From: Acholeplasmatales bacterium
Lineage (GTDB): Bacteria; Bacillota_I; Bacilli_A; Acholeplasmatales; Anaeroplasmataceae
Length of the DNA: 32,108 nt
Direction: 5' to 3'
Assembly: GCA_024697825.1 (NCBI GenBank)
Contig: JAILEP010000130.1
Span: 1-32,108, forward strand
Below, in pieces: positions 1 through 8,786 of the stretch. Each line of letters starts with the position of its first letter. Position 1 is the first letter of the stretch. The translations under genes were made by a program, and so were the position numbers. Below the pieces are notes generated by a model. That model saw only the letters and a list, made by a program, of their open reading frames with translations. It was not told the DNA's origin and made no database searches.

Positions 1-1698
1 ATATTCAATATCTAGTATTTTAGTATATAGAGTAAATGATTCATTAGTTAATCTTGCAAAGAATCCACCTTCTGCATTATCCATACTCCATTTAGCAATA
101 CGCTTTATAATCTTATTACATTCATTTGAACCAAAGATTGTTTGTAATGATGGGAAATCAACAATCTTTAGGGTACAAATTGAATAAGGATCATGTGTTT
201 CATTATTATCACGCTTAGTATCAATTAGCCATTTATTAAAGTTATAAACGCCTGTAAGCTTATCAAGATATAGCTCATTGTAATGCTTCTCTGATAAATA
301 TTCAGATTGAAGCTTTATGGCAAAATTCTTTGCAATTAGCATGAATGCACTAACATCAGTTGATTGCCAGAATCTATTTGTAGAGCACATATCAAATCTA
401 ATTTGTCCATAAGTTTTGTTTTCATGCTCAAGCTCAAATGCGACTATCGCACTTGTGCCCTGGCTTTCAAGCAATGAATAAACAGGTAAATCCTTATTAG
501 ATGCCATTTGATTAACCTTTAGCATCTTAATCTTATCATATGTATTTCTCCAGGCCTCAATATTATCCTTAGAGAATACTATATTCGATGTTTCAATAAG
601 TGGGCTATGCCATTCTAAAGAATAATTAACCTCCTGAGTATCTGGCTTTAATACACATAATGCAATTCTATCTAAAAGGAAATAATTACCAATAAGAGAT
701 AAGCAGTCAAGTGCATTTTCCTTAAATGAATATGCTCTATTTAATAATTCAATAACACCTGAGACAATATTGTAATTATTTACTGAATAAATATTCTTAT
801 CCATCGTCTTAGTTGGATCATTCTTTTCAACAGTATCTAAGGTAACCTTACCACAGCGCTCTTCTGTATAAATAATGAAGCAATTTCTGCCCTTAGCCTT
901 ACCTCTATTTAATGCAACAATACATTTTTCTCTCAACAATTCATAATTGTCTGCATCCTTAGGGAATACTGCACATCCTAATGTTGCAGAAAGACTCGCA
1001 TTCTTGATGTTTTTACCATTTAAGGCTGAAATCTCACGTCTTAATTCTGTACAAGCATCATGAATCTTATCATATTCATTTTCAATAAATAAAATAATCA
1101 TGAACATATCGCCACCAACTCTTGCGACATATCCATTATTTTTAACAAACTTCTTTATAACTGCAGCTGTTTCAATTAGAATCATATCACCAAACATATG
1201 ACCATATGTTTCATTGAAATGCTTAAAATTATCAATATCTAGTAATAATAAAATGAATTCCTTTTTAGCAGAAATAGCCTCTTTCAGTCTCTCTAAAAAG
1301 AATTTTTTAGTTAAACATTTTGTTAAACCATCAACATTTGATTGAGCAATTAATAATTCATTAGATATAGTTAATAACACCTTAGTTTTACTAACTTTTA
1401 ATCCCTTATAAATAATTGTAGTTGGAGTTCCATCAGTCTTTGTATAGTTAATTGAAATTTCAAAAGGACCTTCAGATGGATTTAGATTATTCAAAAATCT
1501 TAATAGCTTTGGTCTAAATGTATCAACCAAATCAAAAGTGTTGGCAAAGATATCGCATATTTCATCAAATGATGCCTCATTTTGAATTAGATTATTTCCT
1601 TTATAAATCTCTTTTATCATCTTGTTTTCAATATCAACAAAGAATAACAGATTATTATGTACATACATTAATGTATCAAGCATTTTTTTAATGTCCAT
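1..1698 (-). CDS. GGDEF/GAF-like signalling protein, C-terminus truncated by the window edge
   Basis: Open frame from ATG at 1698 to base 1, missing from the ORF track because its stop is outside. Own translation: MDIKKMLDTLMYVHNNLLFFVDIENKMIKEIYKG...DGLTKCLTKKFFLERL...LLDIDNFKHFNETYGHMFGD...ARVGGDMF..., then a GAF-like region, then a second GGDEF-like start (DKLTGVYNFNKWL...ARLTNESF). GGAGGG RBS upstream. Confidence 0.85.
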   Translation of the reverse strand, partial: MDIKKMLDTLMYVHNNLLFFVDIENKMIKEIYKGNNLIQNEASFDEICDIFANTFDLVDTFRPKLLRFLNNLNPSEGPFEISINYTKTDGTPTTIIYKGLKVSKTKVLLTISNELLIAQSNVDGLTKCLTKKFFLERLKEAISAKKEFILLLLDIDNFKHFNETYGHMFGDMILIETAAVIKKFVKNNGYVARVGGDMFMIILFIENEYDKIHDACTELRREISALNGKNIKNASLSATLGCAVFPKDADNYELLREKCIVALNRGKAKGRNCFIIYTEERCGKVTLDTVEKNDPTKTMDKNIYSVNNYNIVSGVIELLNRAYSFKENALDCLSLIGNYFLLDRIALCVLKPDTQEVNYSLEWHSPLIETSNIVFSKDNIEAWRNTYDKIKMLKVNQMASNKDLPVYSLLESQGTSAIVAFELEHENKTYGQIRFDMCSTNRFWQSTDVSAFMLIAKNFAIKLQSEYLSEKHYNELYLDKLTGVYNFNKWLIDTKRDNNETHDPYSICTLKIVDFPSLQTIFGSNECNKIIKRIAKWSMDNAEGGFFARLTNESFTLYTKILDIEY

Positions 1699-1787
1699 AA
1701 TATCCCTCCCCTACTATTAGTTATTAATTTTTCAATCGCTTAACTATCTTTGTTAAATTATAACGTATTTATAACTTTTAGTCAACA

Positions 1788-1811
1788 AATAAAGGCTCCC
1801 AAGCGGGAGCC
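1788..1811 (-). terminator. Rho-independent terminator after the MIP channel gene
   Basis: GGCTCCC-GCTT-GGGAGCC stem (1794-1811) followed on the minus strand by TTTATTTGTT. Confidence 0.8.
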
Positions 1812-1840
1812 CTCATAATATAGTAATTAAATTAATTTAA

Positions 1841-2620
1841 TTATTCAGCATCTTCCTCTTCTGAAGACTCAACTTCAGTCATAGGATCAGCATTCTTATC
1901 ATCACTATGTAAGAATAAATATAAAACTGCAGCTAATGCACCACCAAGAAGTGGACCTACAAAGAAAATCCATACCTGCTCTAATGCATCAGTACCATTA
2001 CCAAACATTGCAGATGTAATTGCTGTAGCTAAAGATCTAGCTGGGTTAACTGATGTACCAGTTAAGCCGATACCAACTAAGTGTACTAAAGTTAATGTTA
2101 AGCCAATAACTAAACCAGCAATCTTAGATGTCTTAGCCTTTTCAGCTGTAACATTAAGAATAACATAAACAAAGATACAAGTAAGAATGATTTCTACAAA
2201 TAATGATGCGAAGATTGAACCAGCATTAACATCTCCGCCAATTACATAATTAGATGCATCACCAATTGATTTAACTGTATTTGCATCCATAGCTGCATCA
2301 AAATCACATCCTGCCATCTTCATGAAACCGAAGATTGCAAGTGCACCTAAAATACCACCAACAATCTGAGCACATACATATACTACGAAATCCTTTAAAG
2401 ACATTCTCTTAGTAATTAAGCATGCTAATGAAACTGCTGGATTAATATGGCAGCCTGAAATTCTACCAATTGAGTAAGCCATTGCAACAATTACAAGACC
2501 AAATGCTAGTGCAGTAGGTGTAATATCACCCTTAGTAATTGCGGCAACTCCACAAGCGACGAAAACTAATACAAAAGTACCAATAACTTCTGCGATAGCC
2601 TTCTTAAAAATATTATTCAT
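1841..2620 (-). CDS. MIP/aquaporin family channel
   Basis: Two NPA boxes (SGCHINPAVSLA, GTSVNPARSLA) and six hydrophobic segments. Start MNNIFKK at 2620 preferred over the ORF-track start at 2653 because of the upstream AAGGAGGAAAA. Confidence 0.92.
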   Translation of the reverse strand: MNNIFKKAIAEVIGTFVLVFVACGVAAITKGDITPTALAFGLVIVAMAYSIGRISGCHINPAVSLACLITKRMSLKDFVVYVCAQIVGGILGALAIFGFMKMAGCDFDAAMDANTVKSIGDASNYVIGGDVNAGSIFASLFVEIILTCIFVYVILNVTAEKAKTSKIAGLVIGLTLTLVHLVGIGLTGTSVNPARSLATAITSAMFGNGTDALEQVWIFFVGPLLGGALAAVLYLFLHSDDKNADPMTEVESSEEEDAE

Positions 2621-2705
2621 TTTCCTATTTTCCTCCTTAACGATAATATTCATAAAAATTATATCACAATCTTATTAAAGTGTTATATATGCAAAAAATA
2701 AAAAA

Positions 2706-2730
2706 GTGCAGTTTTATGAAAAAACTACAC
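2706..2730 (-). terminator. Rho-independent terminator after the second MIP gene
   Basis: Minus strand GTGTAGTTTT...AAAACTGCAC stem with one wobble, followed by TTTTTTATTTTTT. Confidence 0.65.
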
Positions 2731-2741
2731 TAGTTTATTAT

Positions 2742-4139
2742 TTACTCATTTTCTTTATTTGTATCATCAGTAGCTTCTGTCTCAGATTCTATCTTTTCTT
2801 CTTCCTCTACTTGAGTATTATCAGAAGATTCTTCATTTAATTCTTGAGCATTATTATCAGAAGCTTCGTTATTTACCTCTTCACCTTTTTCTTCAGTATT
2901 ATTTTCAGCTACTGTAGTTTCATCATTTGTAGCATTAGCCTTCTTCTCAGCCTTAATAAACTTAAATAATACAAATCCAAGGATTGATGCAACAAACATC
3001 ATAACGTATACAAATCTAGCATTATCAGTCAATTCCTCTGTGTAATCTGTAACATTAGCTAGGTTATCGCTAAATGTTGCAAATGTAGGAGCAATAATTA
3101 ATAGAATTCCTGAAATTAAAGCTAAAATAGCACCAATTAAAACAAGAATCTTAGCCCCGCCTTCCTTCTTAGTAAATCCTAATATTGCAGCGATTACAAA
3201 CATTATAAAGACTAAAATCATTACTGAGAATGAAATAATATTTCCAACTGATACAGTATAGAAATCCATGCCATTTAATTTATTGCCAAATGTAATATCA
3301 AAACCAGATACTATAACATTAGTTCCCATAGCACTAAATGTCATAAATTCACCTGAGAATCCTAAGAATGCAACTACAACAGCTGCAGCGGCAATTAAAA
3401 CAATAATATATTTAACAAATGCACAATGCTGCTTTTCTTCGTTTTTTTCATCACTTACAAAATATCTATAAGCAAATGCTGCTAAAACTGCTCCTGCAAT
3501 TGGGGCAGCCAAGAATATAGGTAAAAGCTTTGCGGCCTCTAAATCACCACCAAGCATCTGAACAATTGCTGGAGCGAAGCTTCTAGCAGGGTTAACAGAT
3601 GTACCTGTTAAATTATATCCTAATAAATGAACTAAAGTTAAAGCACCACCTACAAATAGGCCTGTAGCCTTACCAGTTGTACTCTTCTTACCTGTTGCAT
3701 ATAATACCGCAAAGGCAAAAATGAATGTTAAGAAAATCTCCACAAAGCTTGCACCTACATAAGATAAGGCAGTAAGCTCATAGTCTGAATCTCTTAAGGC
3801 AAGTCCAATACCATTTGCTCCAAGTGATGTAAATTGAACTGTAATTAATCCCAAAATAAATGATCCTATAAATCCACCTACAACTTGGGCTAAGATATAT
3901 AAAACACATTCCTCGCCGCTAATTTCTTTATTAATTAGCTTTGCAATACTTATTGCTGGATTGAAATGTCCACCTGAAATTGGTCCAATTGTATAGCATA
4001 GGATTGTAAGAACTAAACCAAAGGCAAGTGAAACATTAATTGTACCTCCAGCTGCGTACGCAACACCACAGGCAATAGCCGTAAGCATTGCGGTACCAGT
4101 TGCTTCCACAACTAATTTTTTACCATATTTTCCGAACAT
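2742..4139 (-). CDS. MIP/aquaporin family channel with a C-terminal multi-TM domain and acidic low-complexity tail
   Basis: NPA boxes SGGHFNPAISIA and GTSVNPARSFA; about 4 extra hydrophobic segments after the MIP domain, then an E/N/D-rich tail. Start at MFGKYGKK (4139) behind GAGGGAGGAAAAG. Confidence 0.9.
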   Translation of the reverse strand: MFGKYGKKLVVEATGTAMLTAIACGVAYAAGGTINVSLAFGLVLTILCYTIGPISGGHFNPAISIAKLINKEISGEECVLYILAQVVGGFIGSFILGLITVQFTSLGANGIGLALRDSDYELTALSYVGASFVEIFLTFIFAFAVLYATGKKSTTGKATGLFVGGALTLVHLLGYNLTGTSVNPARSFAPAIVQMLGGDLEAAKLLPIFLAAPIAGAVLAAFAYRYFVSDEKNEEKQHCAFVKYIIVLIAAAAVVVAFLGFSGEFMTFSAMGTNVIVSGFDITFGNKLNGMDFYTVSVGNIISFSVMILVFIMFVIAAILGFTKKEGGAKILVLIGAILALISGILLIIAPTFATFSDNLANVTDYTEELTDNARFVYVMMFVASILGFVLFKFIKAEKKANATNDETTVAENNTEEKGEEVNNEASDNNAQELNEESSDNTQVEEEEKIESETEATDDTNKENE

Positions 4140-4221
4140 ATTCTTTTCCTCCCTCATATGACGAAACCTTTAATTAATTTTACTATATCATACATTCTTT
4201 TTCAATTGGTTCGAAATAAAA

Positions 4222-4243
4222 GCGTAGAATTTTAGTTCTACGC
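4222..4243 (-). terminator. Rho-independent terminator
   Basis: GCGTAGAA-loop-TTCTACGC perfect stem, minus-strand TTTTATTTC tail. Confidence 0.75.
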
Positions 4244-4251
4244 TCTCTTAA

Positions 4252-4629
4252 TTAAATCTTTTCAAACACAAGCTTTTCGGCTTTTCTACAATTAACACAT
4301 TGACCTTTAAAAAATGTGTTAATTTCCTCTAAATTACCATAATGTAAATCAGATGTCATATCTAAAAGCTCTAAAATCTTATTCTTTCCTTTAATTTCTG
4401 AATGATCATACATAGTAAGCTTTAAAATATACTGTAAATCGGATGACAGCTTTCTATCAAACATCATTCTATTTCTCTGAATATCAGTTATAGGAGTTCC
4501 TCTTCTAACAAAACCATAATCAGCTCCTAATTCATTTGGTACTCCATTATAGAATCTTTCTCCATCAAAATCTTCACTAAAGAATAATATATTATTATCC
4601 TTATCATAAGCTGTTATTCTTAGCTTCAT
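4252..4629 (-). CDS. Uncharacterised small cytosolic protein with CxxC (CVNC) near the C-terminus
   Basis: 125-aa ORF from MKLRITAYDKD (4629) with GGAGACG RBS and its own terminator; no family recognised. Confidence 0.7.
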   Translation of the reverse strand: MKLRITAYDKDNNILFFSEDFDGERFYNGVPNELGADYGFVRRGTPITDIQRNRMMFDRKLSSDLQYILKLTMYDHSEIKGKNKILELLDMTSDLHYGNLEEINTFFKGQCVNCRKAEKLVFEKI

Positions 4630-4659
4630 AATATCGTCTCCTTCCGTGTAAGACAAAAG

Positions 4660-4677
4660 AAACAATATAAATTGTTT
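4660..4677. promoter_or_regulatory. Palindrome in the divergent promoter region (AAACAAT-ATAA-ATTGTTT)
   Basis: Perfect 7-bp arms. The right arm overlaps a -35-like TTGTTT (4672-4677), 17 nt from a -10-like TAAAAT (4695-4700) for the GH28 gene. Confidence 0.5.
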
Positions 4678-4717
4678 ATTTAACCCAAGCGTGTTAAAAT
4701 TGAATCGAGGTGTTCCT

Positions 4718-6223
4718 ATGCTATTATTATATCTTAGTTCAAGAACTGTTTCAATAGAATTGGATTCAAATAATCCATTTTACCATAACGGTTCAAAAAT
4801 ATATTTAAATGATAATTTAATAGGTCATGCTAATACTAATGTAATAACTCTTTATGATTTAGAGCCTGATACAAAATATAATCTAAAAATAGATAATGAT
4901 TTTGTATCTTTTAAAACTAAAAGTGAAACAGCATGCTTTAACATTAAAAGCTTTAATGCGGCAGGAGATGGAATTACAGATGATACATCTAAAATCCAAT
5001 CCGCAATCAGTACTGCTCCTAAAGGTGCATTAATCTATATTCCAGAAGGAACATATTTAGTTTCTTCTCTTTATTTAAAATCAGATATATCTATCTATTT
5101 AGAAAAGGGTGCGACTATTTTAGCTCAAACAGAAAGAAAATGCTACCCAGTTCACCCAGGACTTACTGATGAGCATCCAATTGGGATATGGGAAGGCACT
5201 GAGCAGGATAATTTCGCATCTATATTTAATTTAATTGATGTTAAAAATGTCGATATTATCGGTGAGGGCACAATTGATGGACAGGCTGAAAATGGAGATT
5301 GGTATATAGACCATAGAAATCCAAGGATTGCCTGGAGAGGTCATTTATTATTTACTGAAAGATCAGAAAATATCCATATTATAGGTCTTAATTTTTATCA
5401 TAGCCAGTCTTGGTCTATTCATCCTTATATGTCAGAAAATATTGATATAATAAATGTTAATATTAAAAATAACCCACATATGCCAACTACAGATGGAATT
5501 GATCCTGATTGCATAAAGCATATGAGAATTTTAGGTTCTACTATTTCTGTTGGTGATGATTGTATTGCTATAAAATCAGGTACATATAAGCATGCCTTAA
5601 AATATAAGGCTTCATCTTCTGATATTTTAATTAGAAATAATTTAATGATTGAAGGACATGGTGGTGTAGTATTTGGTTCAGAGCTTTCTGGTGGTATTAA
5701 TAATATCATAGTTACAAATTGTGTATTTAAAAATACTGATAGAGGATTAAGAATTAAAACTAGACGTGGTAGAGGTCATATAGGAACAATCAATAATATC
5801 AAATTTGATAATATTATTATGGATGGTGTAAAAACACCATTTGTAATAAACATGTATTACAATATGGGAGATAAGGGTGGCCATGATGAATATGCATGGA
5901 CTAAAAAGAAATTACCTTTTAATGAATTAACTCCAGTACTTGGTGATTTTGAATTCTCTAACATGAATTGTACAAATGTAGAATACGCAGCTGGCGTATT
6001 CTTAGGTCTTCCTGAATCTAAGATTGATGGTATTAAATTAAAAAACATCAAATTCTCATACAATAATAATTGTAGTGAGGGCTCACCTGCAATGATTGAG
6101 CATAATTTCAAATTAAAAAATGCTGGAATTTATGCTTCAAATTGCGTTAATATTTCCTTTAATGATGTAGAATTTAGTGGTATTATAGGTGAGGAAATAA
6201 TAAGAGAGGAAAGTGATAATTAA
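4718..6223 (+). CDS. Glycoside hydrolase family 28 (polygalacturonase-like), no evident signal peptide
   Basis: Pectate-lyase/GH28 beta-helix start (FNAAGDGITDDTSKIQSAI) and GH28 motifs: TDGIDPDC, VGDDCIAIKSG, EGHGGVVFGSE, RGLRIKTRRGRG. Start ATG 4718 behind GAGGTG. Confidence 0.92.
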   Translation: MLLLYLSSRTVSIELDSNNPFYHNGSKIYLNDNLIGHANTNVITLYDLEPDTKYNLKIDNDFVSFKTKSETACFNIKSFNAAGDGITDDTSKIQSAISTAPKGALIYIPEGTYLVSSLYLKSDISIYLEKGATILAQTERKCYPVHPGLTDEHPIGIWEGTEQDNFASIFNLIDVKNVDIIGEGTIDGQAENGDWYIDHRNPRIAWRGHLLFTERSENIHIIGLNFYHSQSWSIHPYMSENIDIINVNIKNNPHMPTTDGIDPDCIKHMRILGSTISVGDDCIAIKSGTYKHALKYKASSSDILIRNNLMIEGHGGVVFGSELSGGINNIIVTNCVFKNTDRGLRIKTRRGRGHIGTINNIKFDNIIMDGVKTPFVINMYYNMGDKGGHDEYAWTKKKLPFNELTPVLGDFEFSNMNCTNVEYAAGVFLGLPESKIDGIKLKNIKFSYNNNCSEGSPAMIEHNFKLKNAGIYASNCVNISFNDVEFSGIIGEEIIREESDN

Positions 6224-7239
6224 TGGATAGTCTATTATTTACACTTAACGCAGTATTACCAATTATTGCTTGTATATTAATTGGTTATTTTATAAAAAGA
6301 TTAAAAATATTCCCTGATAATTTCTGGGGAACATTAAATAAGCTTACCTTTAAATTATTCCTACCAGTTCTTCTATTTAAAAATATTTATGATATTGATG
6401 ATATAGGAGCTGTAGGAAACTATTGGAAGGTTATCCTATTCTGTGCAGTAACAACTATAGTCGTATTTTTTATCGGCTTAATATTTGTTAAATTCTGCAT
6501 AAAAGAGGATAAGCAAAAGGGTGTTATTTTACAGTGTATCTTTAGATCTAATTATGCAATTATTGGTATTGGTTTAATTGAATTATTAGCTAATGGCAAT
6601 GAAATGGCTAAGGGTATTGGAGCTGTAATTAGTGCAGTATCTATTCCTATTTTTAATATTTTAGCAATCATTTCACTATCTATATTTGTAAAAAGTGAGG
6701 ATGGTAAGAAGCCATCTCCTAAACAGATTTTTATTAAGATTTGTAAAAACCCACTTATTATTGGTGTATTAACTGGTTTAATCTTCTTAAGCATCAAATC
6801 ATTAATTTTAAATAACACTTCCGCTTTAGAGGAGGAAGTATTCCTACAATATGAAGGCTGTGAATTCCTTTATACAACTATTAAATGGCTTGCACAATGT
6901 GCATCTCCTGTTGCCCTAGTAGCATTAGGTGGAGGATTTGTATTTAGTGCTATTTCAAGACTTAAATTCCAAATTATTATTGGTACAGTCGCAAGAACTA
7001 TAATCGTTCCAGTTTTAGCTTTAATAGTTGCATATTTACTAGGCTTTGGTAATGATTCTTATTTCCCAGCATTAATTGCCTTATTCGGTACACCAGTTGC
7101 CGTATCAAGTGCACCTATGGCTCAGGAAATGGATAATGATGGAGAGCTTGCTGGACAATTAGTTGTTTGGTGCTCTATTGTATCAGTTATAACATTAACA
7201 TTAATTATATTAGTGTGCTCACTAATGGGTATAATTTAA
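6223..7239 (+). CDS. AEC (auxin efflux carrier) family transporter
   Basis: About 10 hydrophobic segments; FTLNAVLPIIACILIGYFIKRLKIFPDNFWGTLNKLTFKLFLPVLLFKNIY and C-terminal ALFGTPVAVSSAPMAQEM typical of AEC carriers. TAATG overlap with GH28. Confidence 0.88.
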   Translation: MDSLLFTLNAVLPIIACILIGYFIKRLKIFPDNFWGTLNKLTFKLFLPVLLFKNIYDIDDIGAVGNYWKVILFCAVTTIVVFFIGLIFVKFCIKEDKQKGVILQCIFRSNYAIIGIGLIELLANGNEMAKGIGAVISAVSIPIFNILAIISLSIFVKSEDGKKPSPKQIFIKICKNPLIIGVLTGLIFLSIKSLILNNTSALEEEVFLQYEGCEFLYTTIKWLAQCASPVALVALGGGFVFSAISRLKFQIIIGTVARTIIVPVLALIVAYLLGFGNDSYFPALIALFGTPVAVSSAPMAQEMDNDGELAGQLVVWCSIVSVITLTLIILVCSLMGII

Positions 7240-7245
7240 AACTAA

Positions 7246-7268
7246 AATGCCATTTATGATGGCATTTT
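7246..7268 (+). terminator. Rho-independent terminator after the AEC gene
   Basis: AATGCCAT-TTATG-ATGGCATT then TTT. Confidence 0.75.
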
Positions 7269-7310
7269 TAATTTGGACGTTAGTCCTAAAACGTTTTATT
7301 TTATAATTAT

Positions 7311-7339
7311 TTGCAAGTCCTATTCCATAGGACTATAAT
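7311..7339 (+). promoter_or_regulatory. MATE promoter with an operator-like palindrome in the spacer
   Basis: TTGCAA (7311-7316), 17-nt spacer, TATAAT (7334-7339). AGTCCTAT-TCC-ATAGGACT (7316-7334) essentially fills the spacer. Confidence 0.7.
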
Positions 7340-7359
7340 AGGCTAGAAAGCGTGATAAT

Positions 7360-8751
7360 ATGAAGGACATGAATATGACTGAGGGTAATCTTGCCAAAAA
7401 GATTATCGTCTTCTCAATTCCAGTAATGCTATCGAGCATACTTCAGCTTTTATTCAATACAGTCGATATGATTGTAATTGGTAAATTTGCAGGAGATGCA
7501 TCATTAGCCGCAGTAGGCTCTACCTCTGCACTTATCAATTTAATAGTTAATATGTTTATAGGTGTTTCTATCGGTGCTAATGTTATTGTATCAAGAGCTG
7601 TAGGTAGAAAGGATATGGATGCTGCCCAGCGTGCTTGCCATACTGCACTTCTATTTAGTGCAATTGCAGGTATTGTTCTAATAGTCTTTGGTATTTTTAC
7701 TGCAAGAACATGGCTTGAGCTTATGGGTACTACTGAGGAATCTATTGATAAGGCTACCTTATATCTACAGATTTATTTTGGTGGCTCATTATTCAATATG
7801 GTTTATAATTTTGGAGCCGCAATCTTAAAATCAGTTGGCGAAACTAAAAGACCTCTATATTATTTAACAATTGCCGGTGCCGCAAATGCAGCCTTAAATT
7901 TATTATTTGTAATTGTATTTAAAATGGATGTCGCAGGTGTTGCAGTTGCAACAATCATTTCTCAAGCAATTTCTGCAATCTTGGTAGTAATTTGCCTTAC
8001 TAAGCGTGATGGCTATGTTCATATTAATTTAAAGAAGCTTAGAATTTATCCAAAGGAATTGGGATTAATGGTTTTAGTTGGTCTTCCTGCTGGAATCCAA
8101 GGATCACTTATTTCTTTCTCTAATGTATTTATTCAATCAGCCGTTAATTCATTCAAATCAACATTAATAGTTGCAGGCAATACCGCTTCTGCAAATATTG
8201 AAGGATTTGTCTGGACATCTATGAATTCATTCTATCAGGCATGCATCGCCTTTACAGGACAAAACTTTGGTGCAGGTAAGCTTAAGAATTGTAGAAAGGT
8301 TTTACTTATTTGTATGGCCTATGCCGCAATAACAGGTGTTGTACTTGGTGGCGCTGCTTATTTACTAAGAAACCCACTAATTCATCTATATACAAGTGGT
8401 GATGCTGTAAAATATGCAGATATTAGAATTACAATAATCTGCTTAACATATTTCCTATGTGGTATTATGGATATTCCAGTTGGTGGTATGCGTGGTCTTG
8501 GTAAATCAATTATCCCAATGATTATATCAATTATGGGTATGGTAGTATTTAGAATTATTTGGATTTCTACTATCTTCCAAGCTAATCACGAGCTATGGGT
8601 ATTATATATTTCTTATCCAATATCATGGATATTAACTGAATCAGTACATTACACATGCTATTTCCTTGTGTTTAATAAGCTTAAAAAGAAATATCCAGAA
8701 ATGTATTATGAAAATTTAAATAAAAATGAAGAAGCCCCTCACTTAGCATAA
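7360..8751 (+). CDS. MATE family multidrug/toxin efflux transporter
   Basis: MTEGNLAKKIIVFSIPVMLSSILQLLFNTVDMIVIGKFAGDASLAAVGSTSALINLIV is a typical MATE N-terminus; about 12 TM. Start may be 7375 (GAAGGA RBS). Confidence 0.95.
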   Translation: MKDMNMTEGNLAKKIIVFSIPVMLSSILQLLFNTVDMIVIGKFAGDASLAAVGSTSALINLIVNMFIGVSIGANVIVSRAVGRKDMDAAQRACHTALLFSAIAGIVLIVFGIFTARTWLELMGTTEESIDKATLYLQIYFGGSLFNMVYNFGAAILKSVGETKRPLYYLTIAGAANAALNLLFVIVFKMDVAGVAVATIISQAISAILVVICLTKRDGYVHINLKKLRIYPKELGLMVLVGLPAGIQGSLISFSNVFIQSAVNSFKSTLIVAGNTASANIEGFVWTSMNSFYQACIAFTGQNFGAGKLKNCRKVLLICMAYAAITGVVLGGAAYLLRNPLIHLYTSGDAVKYADIRITIICLTYFLCGIMDIPVGGMRGLGKSIIPMIISIMGMVVFRIIWISTIFQANHELWVLYISYPISWILTESVHYTCYFLVFNKLKKKYPEMYYENLNKNEEAPHLA

Positions 8752-8762
8752 GCAGGGGCTTC
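8731..8762. terminator. Bidirectional terminator overlapping the MATE stop codon
   Basis: GAAGCCCCT...AGGGGCTTC stem, T-rich on both strands; the TAA at 8749-8751 lies in the loop. Confidence 0.85.
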
Positions 8763-8786
8763 ATTTTTTATCTTTATCTTCTTTTT

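Noticed and set aside
3268-3471. Plus-strand 67-aa ORF
   Set aside because: Antisense to the MIP fusion gene, no RBS.
5425-6818. Minus-strand ORFs at 5425-5709, 5857-6111 and 6552-6818
   Set aside because: Antisense to GH28 and AEC genes that have clear motifs; no independent support.
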